Shown piece after piece: positions 6,614-13,188 of a stretch of DNA of 22,880 nucleotides. The stretch is from a virus. The DNA is taken from positions 64,001 to 86,880 of IMG/VR virus record IMGVR_UViG_3300005613_000028; one strand, written 5' to 3'. The notes beneath the pieces are model-generated. The model had not been told where the DNA came from. It did not search any database and worked only from the letters and a program-made list of their open reading frames with translations. Position numbers and translations under genes: made by a program. The stretch's first letter is position 1; each line of letters starts with the position of its first letter.

Positions 6614-6778
6614 CTATTGATTTGTTGGATAGTTTTCATCATTGAGCCAATCAGAGATATAACAAAGCAAATTGTCTACATCTTCTGTTTCAAATATAGT
6701 TTCCCAAGCTGAGTTTTTATGTACTTCATATTCAGGGCGTTGACTTTCCTCGACTTCTGCAATTTGAAATTTATACAT
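6614..6778 (-). CDS. Small acidic hypothetical protein
   Basis: A 54-residue acidic protein starting MYKFQIAEVEESQRPEYEVH. It appears to be a strand pair followed by a helix (DVDNLLCYISDWLND). Not recognised. AGGAG lies six bases before the ATG, and the start sits one base from the stop of the DUF7167-like gene upstream. Confidence 0.72.
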   Translation of the reverse strand: MYKFQIAEVEESQRPEYEVHKNSAWETIFETEDVDNLLCYISDWLNDENYPTNQ

Positions 6779-6779
6779 T

Positions 6780-6965
6780 TCATTCTCCTATGCTTGTAAT
6801 TTCCCAACTAATATTTTGCTCAAAATCATCTTGAACATATTGTTCTATTAATTTTTGTTTTTCTTCTTCTGTTTCACAATCAGCCAATTCATCATCAGGA
6901 ATATTCACATATTGAGGTCGACTCTTTCCAACATAACCATCTGATACTTCCCAAGTTATTCTCAT
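6780..6965 (-). CDS. Small acidic conserved phage protein (DUF7167-like)
   Basis: A 61-residue acidic protein whose conserved landmarks are the N-terminal ITWEVSDGYVGKSRPQYVNI, the DDELADCETEEE stretch and the end VQDDFEQNISWEI. This plan occurs in many phage genomes as an uncharacterised family (I believe DUF7167, from memory). Negative charge and small size would fit a DNA mimic or a small regulator, but no function is established. AGGAGG upstream gives a firm start. Confidence 0.8.
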   Translation of the reverse strand: MRITWEVSDGYVGKSRPQYVNIPDDELADCETEEEKQKLIEQYVQDDFEQNISWEITSIGE

Positions 6966-7015
6966 TATTTTCCTCCTTTTTAAAAATAAGTTTCATATTC
7001 CGCTTTTTCTTCGTT

Positions 7016-7159
7016 CTATACCCTTCTTAATTCAAAAGAGTCTGTTACATACTCTTTTGGCAATTCTACATCTTCTCCAAAATCAATAATTTCTTCTTCT
7101 GTTTTTAAGTTTTCTGGTATCTCATATTCTAATTGACAATTAATTATTAATTTTCTCAT
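7016..7159 (-). CDS. Small acidic conserved phage protein
   Basis: A 47-residue protein (MRKLIINCQLEYEIPENLKT, later ELPKEYVTDSFEL), a beta-rich acidic mini-protein of a type common among phage early genes. No known function. The ATG at 7159 is nine bases from AGGAGG; an ATG at 7167 reaches a stop after three codons. Confidence 0.7.
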   Translation of the reverse strand: MRKLIINCQLEYEIPENLKTEEEIIDFGEDVELPKEYVTDSFELRRV

Positions 7160-7178
7160 TTTTGCATACCTCCTTTTT

Positions 7179-7388
7179 TTAAACATAATTTAATTCCCAC
7201 CATCCTCGAAATTCTATACAATTTTTTTCTTCATAATAATTTAATTCTCCGCTTGTATATCCCTCTTTTCTCATTTCTAAAATTCTTCTTTCGGCTTCTT
7301 CCTCTAATTTTTCGGCAACATAATCACAATAACAATCTGTATCATCCCACCAATTATATTTTATTTCTATTGTTCTTGATAATTCCAT
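7179..7388 (-). CDS. Small conserved phage protein
   Basis: A 69-residue acidic protein. The central helix is rich in glutamate (AEKLEEEAERRILEMRKEGY) and the end has GELNYYE then IEFRGWWEL, a pattern seen in uncharacterised phage proteins. No metal or membrane motif. AAAGGAG precedes the start. It sits in the same leftward operon as the zinc protein upstream. Confidence 0.75.
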   Translation of the reverse strand: MELSRTIEIKYNWWDDTDCYCDYVAEKLEEEAERRILEMRKEGYTSGELNYYEEKNCIEFRGWWELNYV

Positions 7389-7403
7389 AAGATCATCTCC
7401 TTT

Positions 7404-7880
7404 TTATTTTCTTTCCCAAGAATATTTTTGACCTTCCAAAATTTCCATTTCTTCGCATATTTTAGATATAATATAATCGAGTAAAATTGCTTGCCCAGTA
7501 CAACATCTTCCCCAATAATAATTGTTTCCCCATTCTAAAACACAATAACCTTTTTCTTTTAATTTTCTATAAAGAAATTCTGAAACAATCCACCACTCAT
7601 AAATTTCTTTCATTTCATTTTCTATATATTCTTGACAATGAGGACATTCTTCATCCTCAATATTATCTTCTTCTAATTCTTCTCCACAATTTCCGCAATA
7701 TTCAGGAAAGGTATACAAATTTTCTATATCTTCCCATGTTGGCAGATCACTTTTTATTTCATAACTAACCTTTAAAATACTATCCATTTCATACGAAAAA
7801 CAAGTATATACTTCTCTTTGTACGAATTGCCCTTTAATATCCTGATTGACGTTTGAATTATAGTCTATTTTTGTTTGCAT
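7404..7880 (-). CDS. Zinc-finger conserved phage protein
   Basis: A 158-residue protein. Residues about 62-82 form a zinc ribbon (CGNCGEELEED, then CPHC). The C-terminal half carries the conserved segments YEWWIVSEFLYRKLKEKGY and EWGNNYYWGRCCTGQAILLD. This plan recurs in phage genomes without an assigned function. The GRxCTGQAI part looks like the family core, with cysteines that could be structural or catalytic. The start has AAGGAG at good spacing, and the gene is preceded by a 47-residue TTG-started gene. Confidence 0.82.
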   Translation of the reverse strand: MQTKIDYNSNVNQDIKGQFVQREVYTCFSYEMDSILKVSYEIKSDLPTWEDIENLYTFPEYCGNCGEELEEDNIEDEECPHCQEYIENEMKEIYEWWIVSEFLYRKLKEKGYCVLEWGNNYYWGRCCTGQAILLDYIISKICEEMEILEGQKYSWERK

Positions 7881-7900
7881 TTTAGAATCTCCTTATATTG

Positions 7901-8044
7901 TTATTTTACAATCTGTAAATATTCTTTGACTAATTGATTATATTCTATCCATAAAGGATTTTTATTATCTACCTCAACAAACATATTACCTTTAAATAAT
8001 TTCTTTTTTAATTCCAAAAATCTTTTAATTTTTTGAATAGTCAA
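7901..8044 (-). CDS. Small basic protein with TTG start
   Basis: A 47-residue lysine-rich protein (translated TIQKIKRFLELKKKLFKGN, then NKNPLWIEYNQLVKEYLQIV); helical and not recognised. The only sensible start is a TTG: AGGAGG lies five bases upstream. It is the first gene after the leftward promoter at 8064-8091, with a leader of only about 13 bases, so transcription very likely begins just ahead of it. Confidence 0.7.
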   Translation of the reverse strand: MTIQKIKRFLELKKKLFKGNMFVEVDNKNPLWIEYNQLVKEYLQIVK

Positions 8045-8063
8045 TTTATCCTCCTTTTTGTAA

Positions 8064-8091
8064 AGTATAACATATTATTCCAAGATTGCAA
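8064..8091 (-). promoter_or_regulatory. Leftward extended -10 promoter
   Basis: Reading leftward, -35 TTGCAA (8086-8091), a 16-base spacer and -10 TATACT (8064-8069) preceded by TG (TGTTATACT). It points at the TTG-started gene at 8044. The block AATATGTTATACTT is shared with the two rightward promoters. Confidence 0.75.
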
Positions 8092-8100
8092 GTTTTTATA

Positions 8101-8127
8101 TTGTTATATTGCAATAGTTTATAACAA
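8101..8127. promoter_or_regulatory. Nested palindromes upstream of promoter
   Basis: Perfect 8-bp arms TTGTTATA (8101-8108) and TATAACAA (8120-8127) enclose the 10-bp palindrome TATTGCAATA (8107-8116). It lies between the stop of the upstream gene and the promoter at 8064-8091. There is no T-run for a terminator, so an operator is more likely. Confidence 0.5.
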
Positions 8128-8128
8128 A

Positions 8129-8398
8129 TTATTTTAATTGAGATAATATTTTCTTATCTTTAATCCCTTTCCATCCGCTCATTACACAATCATTTTCTTT
8201 ACAATCTTGATATTGCCCTGTAAATTCTCCTATTGTTTGATGTTCTTTTCCTGATACAGATTCTTTTATTGTAGTATTGCCAAAATTCTTTTGATATTCA
8301 AGCCATATTTTAGCTTTCTTAAATGCTTCTCTTAATGTATTTGCTTTAATATGCTTACTTCTCCATGATGTAGTCATTAAAAAGGTATATTCTTTCAT
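8129..8398 (-). CDS. Hypothetical protein
   Basis: An 89-residue protein starting MKEYTFLMTTSWRSKHIKAN, then a helix ANTLREAFKKAKIWLEYQ and a C-terminal part with two cysteines (DCKENDC) and SGWKGIKDKK. The beginning (strand, turn, then an EAFKKAK helix) resembles small phage proteins of unknown function. Good GGAGG upstream. It is the last gene before the intergenic promoter at 8.06-8.09 kb. Confidence 0.75.
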   Translation of the reverse strand: MKEYTFLMTTSWRSKHIKANTLREAFKKAKIWLEYQKNFGNTTIKESVSGKEHQTIGEFTGQYQDCKENDCVMSGWKGIKDKKILSQLK

Positions 8399-8412
8399 AT
8401 TTAAACCTCCAT

Positions 8413-8577
8413 TTAATATTTATTCCAAAATAAAGTAACAAAGCCAATATGTAAATAATTTGCATTATAAAGAGAATTATATGTATAACCTATCTTAAAA
8501 TTTGTATACAATCCTATTCCAATGCTTTCAAAATTTCCAATATCTCCAAAATTTTTATAAAATAATTCTTTATACAT
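8413..8577 (-). CDS. Small aromatic-rich hypothetical protein
   Basis: A 54-residue protein starting MYKELFYKNFGDIGNFESIG, with many tyrosines and phenylalanines and alternating patterns (GIGLYTNFKIGYTYN) that suggest beta strands. Not recognised and no similarity asserted. AGGAGG-type site upstream; its ribosome site overlaps the end of a 19-codon frame. Confidence 0.65.
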   Translation of the reverse strand: MYKELFYKNFGDIGNFESIGIGLYTNFKIGYTYNSLYNANYLHIGFVTLFWNKY

Positions 8578-8578
8578 T

Positions 8579-8638
8579 TTATTCTTCCTCCTTTTCTTTT
8601 TCTTCCCTCATTCTTTCTATTAATAAATTATAATCCAT
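8579..8638 (-). CDS. 19-residue acidic peptide
   Basis: A very short frame (MDYNLLIERMREEKEKEEE) with a strong AGGAGG site eight bases before its ATG. Its end overlaps the ribosome site of the next gene, as in a leader or coupling peptide. It may be a real micro-protein or simply the tail of a coupling device. Confidence 0.4.
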   Translation of the reverse strand: MDYNLLIERMREEKEKEEE

Positions 8639-8652
8639 AGTATAACCTCCTT

Positions 8653-8886
8653 TTATTGTATACTTAATTGAGATAAATTTAATCCTGATATTAATTGATT
8701 GACTATATCATGGCATAAAGGGATATAATCCTTTAATTGTAATGCTTTTTTATTCATAAAACTATTATCAATTATTAGTGTTTCACCTGTAAAATTATCA
8801 ATAATCTTAATTTCAAATTCTCTATACCTTCTTAATAAAATTAGATCATATCCCTTAATTAAAGATATTCTTTCTTTTATTTGCAT
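8653..8886 (-). CDS. Small hypothetical protein
   Basis: A 77-residue protein: a basic alpha/beta start (MQIKERISLIKGYDLILLRR), then FEIKIIDNFTGETLIIDNS, then a helical end. It could be a small beta-sheet fold with a C-terminal helix. Not recognised. AAGGAGG precedes the start, in the same GGAGG-T-TAC-TAATG arrangement used by several genes of this cluster. Confidence 0.7.
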   Translation of the reverse strand: MQIKERISLIKGYDLILLRRYREFEIKIIDNFTGETLIIDNSFMNKKALQLKDYIPLCHDIVNQLISGLNLSQLSIQ

Positions 8887-8898
8887 TAGTTTACCTCC

Positions 8899-9084
8899 TT
8901 AATTAAATTTTAAGGTACATAATTCCCTAGTATACTTATGCTCAAATATTCCTATATTAGATAATATATTGACTAATTCTTTTTTATCCTCAAATAGATG
9001 TTGATTTCTAATTGATATTATATTACCTGAATTATTTATTACAGCATAACATTGATTGCAAGGCAAAAATTTAATTTTTAACAT
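8899..9084 (-). CDS. Small conserved phage protein (FLPCNQ type)
   Basis: A 61-residue protein beginning MLKIKFLPCNQCYAVINNSG and continuing with HLFEDKKELVNILSNIGI. I recognise the plan FLPCNQ-S/C-Y-A-V, a basic loop, then a helix ending LxxxGI, from small phage proteins without a known role. The GGAGGTGTACTAATG start context is shared with 9788. Confidence 0.75.
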   Translation of the reverse strand: MLKIKFLPCNQCYAVINNSGNIISIRNQHLFEDKKELVNILSNIGIFEHKYTRELCTLKFN

Positions 9085-9097
9085 TAGTACACCTCCC

Positions 9098-9307
9098 TTA
9101 ATTAAAATAGTTTTTAATTTCTTCTAATAAATCACTTCTAAAAGGTATATCCATATATTGTTTATTATACCAAGATTGATCTTTAACATCTGAATATTGC
9201 CATTGATAATTTAATTTTTTTGTTTCACAATAGGATTGCAGGTTATTTAATTCTTTTAAGGTTTCTGGTAAAATTAATAAATCTGTTTCATGTATATCAA
9301 ATTTCAT
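9098..9307 (-). CDS. Small hypothetical protein
   Basis: A 69-residue acidic protein (MKFDIHETDLLILPETLKEL at the start, ending DLLEEIKNYFN), helical, with several tryptophans and tyrosines in the middle. Not recognised. AAAGGAGG site upstream; gaps to its neighbours are 13-21 bases, consistent with a tightly packed operon. Confidence 0.7.
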   Translation of the reverse strand: MKFDIHETDLLILPETLKELNNLQSYCETKKLNYQWQYSDVKDQSWYNKQYMDIPFRSDLLEEIKNYFN

Positions 9308-9328
9308 AATATTTTACCTCCTTTGATA

Positions 9329-9544
9329 TTATCCTTCATAATTAAAATCATCAAAATCTATTAATTCAATAAAATTATTTTCATTAGTATTTAATTTTTC
9401 TATTGTATTCCCTGATGAATCTTTGGTAAAAGAAAAATAATTTTTCTTTGCAATCTTTAAGGCTTCAATTTCATTAATTGCAATAATTAAACAAGAGTAA
9501 ACTCCTGCCTGATTGCTTCTCTTTAATAAATAAATATTTTTCAT
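9329..9544 (-). CDS. Small hypothetical protein
   Basis: A 71-residue protein starting MKNIYLLKRSNQAGVYSCLI, then IAINEIEALKIAKKNY and an acidic C-terminus. The layout (strand with KR, strand with AIN, helix EIEALKIA) resembles small phage proteins in which a strand pair is followed by an E-x-E-A-x-x-I-A helix; no function is known. Good GGAGG site. Confidence 0.72.
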   Translation of the reverse strand: MKNIYLLKRSNQAGVYSCLIIAINEIEALKIAKKNYFSFTKDSSGNTIEKLNTNENNFIELIDFDDFNYEG

Positions 9545-9569
9545 ATTCTTATACCTCCATTTAATAGGT

Positions 9570-9788
9570 TTATAATCTTTTTATAACTTTGTTTTCTATA
9601 ACATAATCCCATCCAAAATAATTTTTTTGTTTTTTAACTCGATAATATATATTATTTTCCCATATTTCAATACAAAAGATAAACCCTTCTTTAATTTCAG
9701 TTTTTATTTTTTGATAATATCCGTTTACTTCTTCGCAAATATCCTTCTCATATTGAATATTTTGATTAACTTTATATTTTAGGTTCAT
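9570..9788 (-). CDS. Small protein, possibly SH3-like barrel
   Basis: A 72-residue protein with alternating strand segments: YKVNQNIQYEK, then EEVNGYYQKIK, GFIFCIEIWENNIYYRVKK and FGWDYVIENKVI. The order YKVxQ, a turn, YYRV, then FGWDxVIE is reminiscent of small SH3/KOW-like barrels found in phage proteins. This is a fold guess only. Strong GGAGG-GTGTACTAATG start context; the start overlaps the stop of the 255-residue gene by one base. Confidence 0.7.
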   Translation of the reverse strand: MNLKYKVNQNIQYEKDICEEVNGYYQKIKTEIKEGFIFCIEIWENNIYYRVKKQKNYFGWDYVIENKVIKRL

Positions 9789-10555
9789 TAGTACACCTCC
9801 TTTAATTTTAAAATTTCTAACATATTATCAATTCTGTATTTAATTTCATCTTTAAAATTTAATCCTTTATTGAAAATATTAATTTCTTCTATAATCCAGT
9901 ATAAGGCTTCTATCAATCCATTGTCTACATAATATAGACAATCTTCAATATATCCTTCTCTATCTTCTTTATTATCTGAATCTTTAAAATAATCAAGATT
10001 ATTTTCTATTTCATCAATCCTATTTTGGAGTATATTGGCTTCCTTAATTCCTAACCATCCTCCAGACCTTCCAAAAAATCCTGATAATTTATTATCTAAT
10101 ATTGATAAATATTTTAATTCTTTTATATCCTTTGCTTTCCATTTTTCCAATTCTTTGATTTTATCCGCTTTCTTCCCTATATTATCTATATGAGGATAAT
10201 TAATTTTTTCATTACTTTTAACTAGATGTATTTCTTTATCCCAATATTGAGCATTACAATTTCTACATCCTCCCATTACATCATCAGTAAAATAATTTGC
10301 TTCATTTTCTAGCCAATAAAAATATATATCATTTATATAATTCTCTGAAAATTCACTTTTCAAAAAATCTTTTTTCTTCTCTGATATTTTCATATCATCA
10401 ATTAAATTTTCTACATTTACATAATCATTATATCTTTTTACATTTACAGCGATATATTGATTATATCTATCATTATGACAATGATTTTCCAAAATATCCT
10501 TTGCATTTTCCAAAAAATTATTGATCTGTTTTAATTCCCTTGTAAATTTTTTCAT
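9788..10555 (-). CDS. Large hypothetical phage protein with GRSGGWLGI motif
   Basis: The largest protein of this cluster (255 residues). Segments are a helical N-third, NDIYFYWLENEANYFTDD, a GGCRNCNAQYW cysteine pair (possible metal site), and GFFGRSGGWLGI (about 158-169), which looks like the family core. A mostly helical C-third rich in aspartate and isoleucine follows. I know this layout from phage proteins that pair a YFWxE-type helix with an RSGGWL motif, but no activity is known. Its ribosome site is TGGAGG. It is the first gene downstream of the leftward promoter at 10588-10617. The last codons (LKLKEVY) are read through the ribosome site of the next gene. Confidence 0.78.
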   Translation of the reverse strand: MKKFTRELKQINNFLENAKDILENHCHNDRYNQYIAVNVKRYNDYVNVENLIDDMKISEKKKDFLKSEFSENYINDIYFYWLENEANYFTDDVMGGCRNCNAQYWDKEIHLVKSNEKINYPHIDNIGKKADKIKELEKWKAKDIKELKYLSILDNKLSGFFGRSGGWLGIKEANILQNRIDEIENNLDYFKDSDNKEDREGYIEDCLYYVDNGLIEALYWIIEEINIFNKGLNFKDEIKYRIDNMLEILKLKEVY

Positions 10556-10587
10556 TTTTCTACCTCCATATTAATTGATATTAGTTA

Positions 10588-10617
10588 AATATAACATATT
10601 TTAGGCAATATTGCCAA
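10588..10617 (-). promoter_or_regulatory. Leftward extended -10 promoter overlapped by a palindrome
   Basis: Leftward -35 TTGGCA (10612-10617), an 18-base spacer and -10 TATATT (10588-10593) preceded by TG. The perfect 12-bp palindrome GGCAATATTGCC (10604-10615) covers the -35/spacer border, a classic operator position. It shares AATATGTTATAYTT with the other promoters. Confidence 0.7.
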
Positions 10618-10622
10618 TTTAT

Positions 10623-10775
10623 TTAAAATATAGCAGTATTCCATTTATGCCATGAAAAATTTTTATTGTCTGTTCCTGCTAATTTTCCTATATTTTCATA
10701 TAAAGATTTTTTGGTATCTTTACAGTTTACCTCTTTTATAATCTTTGCTAATTGTATCAAGATTTTTTTATCCAT
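10623..10775 (-). CDS. 50-residue hypothetical protein
   Basis: A protein starting MDKKILIQLAKIIKEVNCKD and ending FSWHKWNTAIF; two helices with a tryptophan/histidine-rich tail. Not recognised. GGAGGTG lies nine bases upstream of the ATG. The stop is eight bases before the palindrome that overlaps the next promoter. Confidence 0.7.
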   Translation of the reverse strand: MDKKILIQLAKIIKEVNCKDTKKSLYENIGKLAGTDNKNFSWHKWNTAIF

Positions 10776-10805
10776 GTTTACACCTCCATATTATATTAGT
10801 TTATA

Positions 10806-10997
10806 TTATACTTGCATATCCTTTATATGTATATTGTATAATTCTATTAGATCATCTTGTATTTTTATTAATTCTTTATATTTTAATTTTTCCAATTCTT
10901 TAAAATATATTTCACTTCCTAAAATTTGACTCATATTTTGAATATTGCATATTATAGTCATAATTGCAGGATTTTCTTTTATAGTTAAATTTTCCAT
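10806..10997 (-). CDS. 63-residue hypothetical helical protein
   Basis: An isoleucine-rich helical protein (MENLTIKENPAIMTIICNIQ at the start, then a lysine/glutamate-rich helix KELEKLKYKELIKIQDDLIE). No membrane segment long enough for insertion and no metal motif. AGGAGGTG precedes the ATG; the stop of the TTG-started gene upstream lies in that ribosome site, so the two are coupled. Not recognised. Confidence 0.7.
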   Translation of the reverse strand: MENLTIKENPAIMTIICNIQNMSQILGSEIYFKELEKLKYKELIKIQDDLIELYNIHIKDMQV

Positions 10998-11008
10998 CTT
11001 TACACCTC

Positions 11009-11134
11009 CTATATTAGATGTATTAATAAAAAGGATTTTATTCTTTGCCCTAGTTTATAAGATATTATTTTATGATGTTTTTCACCATCTATATTTTCCA
11101 ATATCCTATATAAGAATATGCCTAAAATAGTCAA
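11009..11134 (-). CDS. 41-residue protein with TTG start
   Basis: Translated from a TTG (TILGIFLYRILENIDGEKHH and onward, ending GQRIKSFLLIHLI). GGAGG lies six bases upstream and no ATG is available in frame, which makes TTG the likely start. The TAG stop overlaps the ribosome site of the gene downstream. The end xxRIKSxLI resembles that of the broken gene at 11513-11626, so the two may be distant copies. Confidence 0.6.
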   Translation of the reverse strand: MTILGIFLYRILENIDGEKHHKIISYKLGQRIKSFLLIHLI

Positions 11135-11152
11135 AGTATACCTCCAATATTA

Positions 11153-11434
11153 TTATAATTCTTGCATAATTCTATTTAAAGCTGTTTTTAAGTGATTATC
11201 ATTCATATATGGATATAAAATATCGCAAATAAACCTTGTTGATGTATTGTCATTTATAATACTATTATTCAAAAGATCAAAACAAGCTCTATCTTTTGGT
11301 ATATTGCCTATATTATTTTTTTGATAATATTCTATCAATTCACTTTTCGAATTAATGCCTTTTGATTTTAAATTTTCAAGTGATTTTTTCATACCTTCTT
11401 TTAATAATTTGTAATGTTCTTGTTTTATTTTCAT
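11153..11434 (-). CDS. Small conserved phage protein (NDNHLKTAL type)
   Basis: A 93-residue protein starting MKIKQEHYKLLKEGMKKSLE. Its C-terminal half has DRACFDLLNN, then ICDILYPYMNDNHLKTALNR. The Y-x-x-L start with a C-terminal DNHLxTALxxI block is a plan I know from short proteins of many siphoviruses; no biochemical function is known. I use the ATG at 11434 because GGAGGTG then sits six bases upstream. An earlier in-frame ATG at 11449 overlaps that ribosome site. Confidence 0.78.
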   Translation of the reverse strand: MKIKQEHYKLLKEGMKKSLENLKSKGINSKSELIEYYQKNNIGNIPKDRACFDLLNNSIINDNTSTRFICDILYPYMNDNHLKTALNRIMQEL

Positions 11435-11512
11435 ATAATACACCTCCAATTTATCCCTATTGAATGATAAAAAATAACCTATACTCTAGTATCAATTTTA
11501 AAAGATCGTTTG

Positions 11513-11626
11513 TTATACATCAATTATGAGGGATTTTATCCTTTGTTCTATCTTTTGTCTTTCATTTTCCTTACCGTATATAAAAGGTATATAATTTTTT
11601 CATATAATCGCTTTTATTTTTGGCAT
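11513..11626 (-). pseudogene. Interrupted small gene in a degenerate 240-bp stretch
   Basis: Between 11435 and 11672 there is no intact gene. A frame from ATG at 11626 (AAGGA upstream) reads MPKIKAII, hits TGA at 11600-11602, then continues in the same frame as KNYIPFIYGKENERQKIEQR to a TAA at 11513. The second part looks protein-like and resembles the end of the gene at 11009-11134. A strong AGGAGG with ATG at 11654 opens only six codons. Read as a decayed gene; TGA is a normal stop elsewhere, so recoding is unlikely. Confidence 0.4.
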
Positions 11627-11672
11627 TTTTTCCTTATGTTTTATAGTTTATCATGAAAAGATACCTCCTCAT

Positions 11673-12119
11673 TTATACGTTAAACTTCTCTTGTATATAG
11701 TTTATAGTATCACAAAGTATATTTTCACTATATAAGCCAATTTTAACAGCTTTATTTTTTGAATTAATACAGGTATTATATATTTTCTTTATTCTAGGAT
11801 ACTCTGATAAAGATTGATCATTATATCCGTATTCATTGATAAAATTTTCAAAACTATAATATCCGCTTATACTATCATTTATAAAACAATATAAAGCAAA
11901 GACAAGATCATCCCTTGTCAATTCCTGTTTATTTGCCTGATAATTTGCTATTGAGTCAAAAAAAGTGAAGTATATTATTTTTTTTGTATTTTCATTTTTT
12001 ATACTTATTTTATATTTATAAACTATTCTTGAATCATTGGAATAATTAAAAGTACTTTCACCTTGAAAATTGGCCTTTACTCTATAATATACATCATTCA
12101 ATTTTAATCTTTTATACAT
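11673..12119 (-). CDS. Conserved siphovirus-type hypothetical protein
   Basis: A 148-residue protein. The first part is a beta-rich domain (YYRVKANFQGESTFNY, then KYKISIKNENTKKIIYFTFF). The second part is helical: FDSIANYQANKQELTRDD, VFALYCFINDSISGYYSFEN and NEYGYNDQSLSEYPRIKKIY. The order (FxDSIAxYQ, DDLVxALYCFxxD, FxxEYGYD, then a helix with IYxxC) recurs in phage proteins of unknown function. I start it at 12119, where GGAGG is eight bases upstream; an ATG five codons earlier overlaps the ribosome site. Confidence 0.82.
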   Translation of the reverse strand: MYKRLKLNDVYYRVKANFQGESTFNYSNDSRIVYKYKISIKNENTKKIIYFTFFDSIANYQANKQELTRDDLVFALYCFINDSISGYYSFENFINEYGYNDQSLSEYPRIKKIYNTCINSKNKAVKIGLYSENILCDTINYIQEKFNV

Positions 12120-12147
12120 GATATAAACCTCCATTTAATTATTAATT

Positions 12148-12867
12148 TTATTCTATGCAATCATTACATAATATATTAGAAGGATATTTTTTGACTATAT
12201 CCTTATATTTGCTTATATCATTTAATATATCAATATTTTCAATAAATTTATTGCATTTATTACATACTGGAGCATTGAGGCATTGATCATAATTTTCTAT
12301 ATAAGATGATATATATATCTCCATATTATAATATATATCTATCTCTTGAATATTTAAAATTTCAGCGATAAATTGAAGTATACTGCCTAGAAAATGACTA
12401 TTTTCAAAAGTAGTAAAATTATTTGTGTCATTCTCCCATGATAAAAAATCATTATTATAATGAGATATAAAGCCATCACAAGAAGTATATTTATTTTTGA
12501 GATATAAAGAAAATTTGCCTTTATTCTCATAGATAAATTTTTGGATATTCTCAATTTTAGGTGTAATAGTGCAATCAATAGAATCATTTATATAATTATA
12601 TTGTTTTGGGGATTGCAAGTTTTCAAATTCTATCTTCTCTATATAGTCATGCAATACATTTTCAATTTGATTGCAGACCTCCCTTGATATATCCTCAGTA
12701 TATTGCTTATGATCAATTTTTAAATTATCATAGTCAATTTTACCTTGTTTTCTATCCTGATTAATACTATATATTTCATTTTCAATAGATCCATCATTGT
12801 CCCATATAGTATTGTAGAATCCTGAAAATATAGGAAGCCATGTTTTTATCCCTTGTAAAGTTTTCAT
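12148..12867 (-). CDS. Conserved phage protein of the LPIFSGFYNTI type
   Basis: A 239-residue protein with the family landmarks TWLPIFSGFYNTIWD (9-23), a central QYNYINDSIDC segment, KYTSCDGFISHYNNDFLSW and LGSILQFI. It ends in a cysteine pair set typical of a zinc site (CNKCNKFIE, then CNDCIE). Such proteins are widespread in low-GC phages, especially early regions; the role is unknown. Compared with the usual members the zinc knuckle end may be an addition. AGGAGG precedes the start. It follows a 58-residue gene in the same leftward operon. Confidence 0.83.
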   Translation of the reverse strand: MKTLQGIKTWLPIFSGFYNTIWDNDGSIENEIYSINQDRKQGKIDYDNLKIDHKQYTEDISREVCNQIENVLHDYIEKIEFENLQSPKQYNYINDSIDCTITPKIENIQKFIYENKGKFSLYLKNKYTSCDGFISHYNNDFLSWENDTNNFTTFENSHFLGSILQFIAEILNIQEIDIYYNMEIYISSYIENYDQCLNAPVCNKCNKFIENIDILNDISKYKDIVKKYPSNILCNDCIE

Positions 12868-12893
12868 AATAAAATACCTCCTCTTTATTGATA

Positions 12894-13070
12894 TTATTTA
12901 AGTATATCTAAAATTTTCTTTAATTGCTCTATTGAAACGTCAATATAATTACTTTGAATATTCAAGTTATCCCCTCCAGAAAATACTTTGATCTTTGCTT
13001 TATACTTGTCATGTTCTTTTTTCTGTATATCAATTATAGGCTGAAGCTGATCTATATAATAATTATACAT
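12894..13070 (-). CDS. 58-residue hypothetical protein
   Basis: A protein starting MYNYYIDQLQPIIDIQKKEH, then IKVFSGGDNLNIQSN and a helical end SIEQLKKILDILK. The central KVFSGGDNL loop is unusual, but I recognise no family. AGGAGG lies upstream at long spacing. The gap to the next gene (12867) is 26 bases, so the genes are co-transcribed. Confidence 0.68.
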   Translation of the reverse strand: MYNYYIDQLQPIIDIQKKEHDKYKAKIKVFSGGDNLNIQSNYIDVSIEQLKKILDILK

Positions 13071-13095
13071 TATATTTATACCTCCTCTTTATTTA

Positions 13096-13188
13096 TTAAT
13101 ATAATCCTTCTTTAATAGTCAATAGCTCCTCTTGATTTTCTACATCATAACTATCTGGATATAATTCTTTTAATTGATCCTCATTCAT
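13096..13188 (-). CDS. 30-residue acidic peptide
   Basis: A short acidic protein (MNEDQLKELYPDSYDVENQE and onward, ending KEGLY). AGGAGG sits seven bases before the ATG, and the ATG overlaps the stop of the frame upstream (ATGA). Both observations favour a real coupled micro-gene. Not recognised. Confidence 0.55.
   Translation of the reverse strand: MNEDQLKELYPDSYDVENQEELLTIKEGLY

Noticed and set aside
7487-7768. Plus-strand 93-codon frame
   Set aside because: Antisense to the zinc-finger gene at 7404-7880, which has conserved motifs and a ribosome site.
10297-11130. Several plus-strand frames of 61-87 codons
   Set aside because: They are antisense to intact leftward genes, have odd composition (His/Phe/Tyr-rich) and no ribosome sites.
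11513-11626. UGA read as tryptophan
   Set aside because: TGA is used as a normal stop in several coupled genes (ATGA overlaps at 1350, 4249 and 5248) and tryptophan codons elsewhere are TGG.
12387-12587. Leftward 66-codon frame
   Set aside because: Lies within the 239-residue gene in a shifted frame; composition is leucine/isoleucine-rich by chance.
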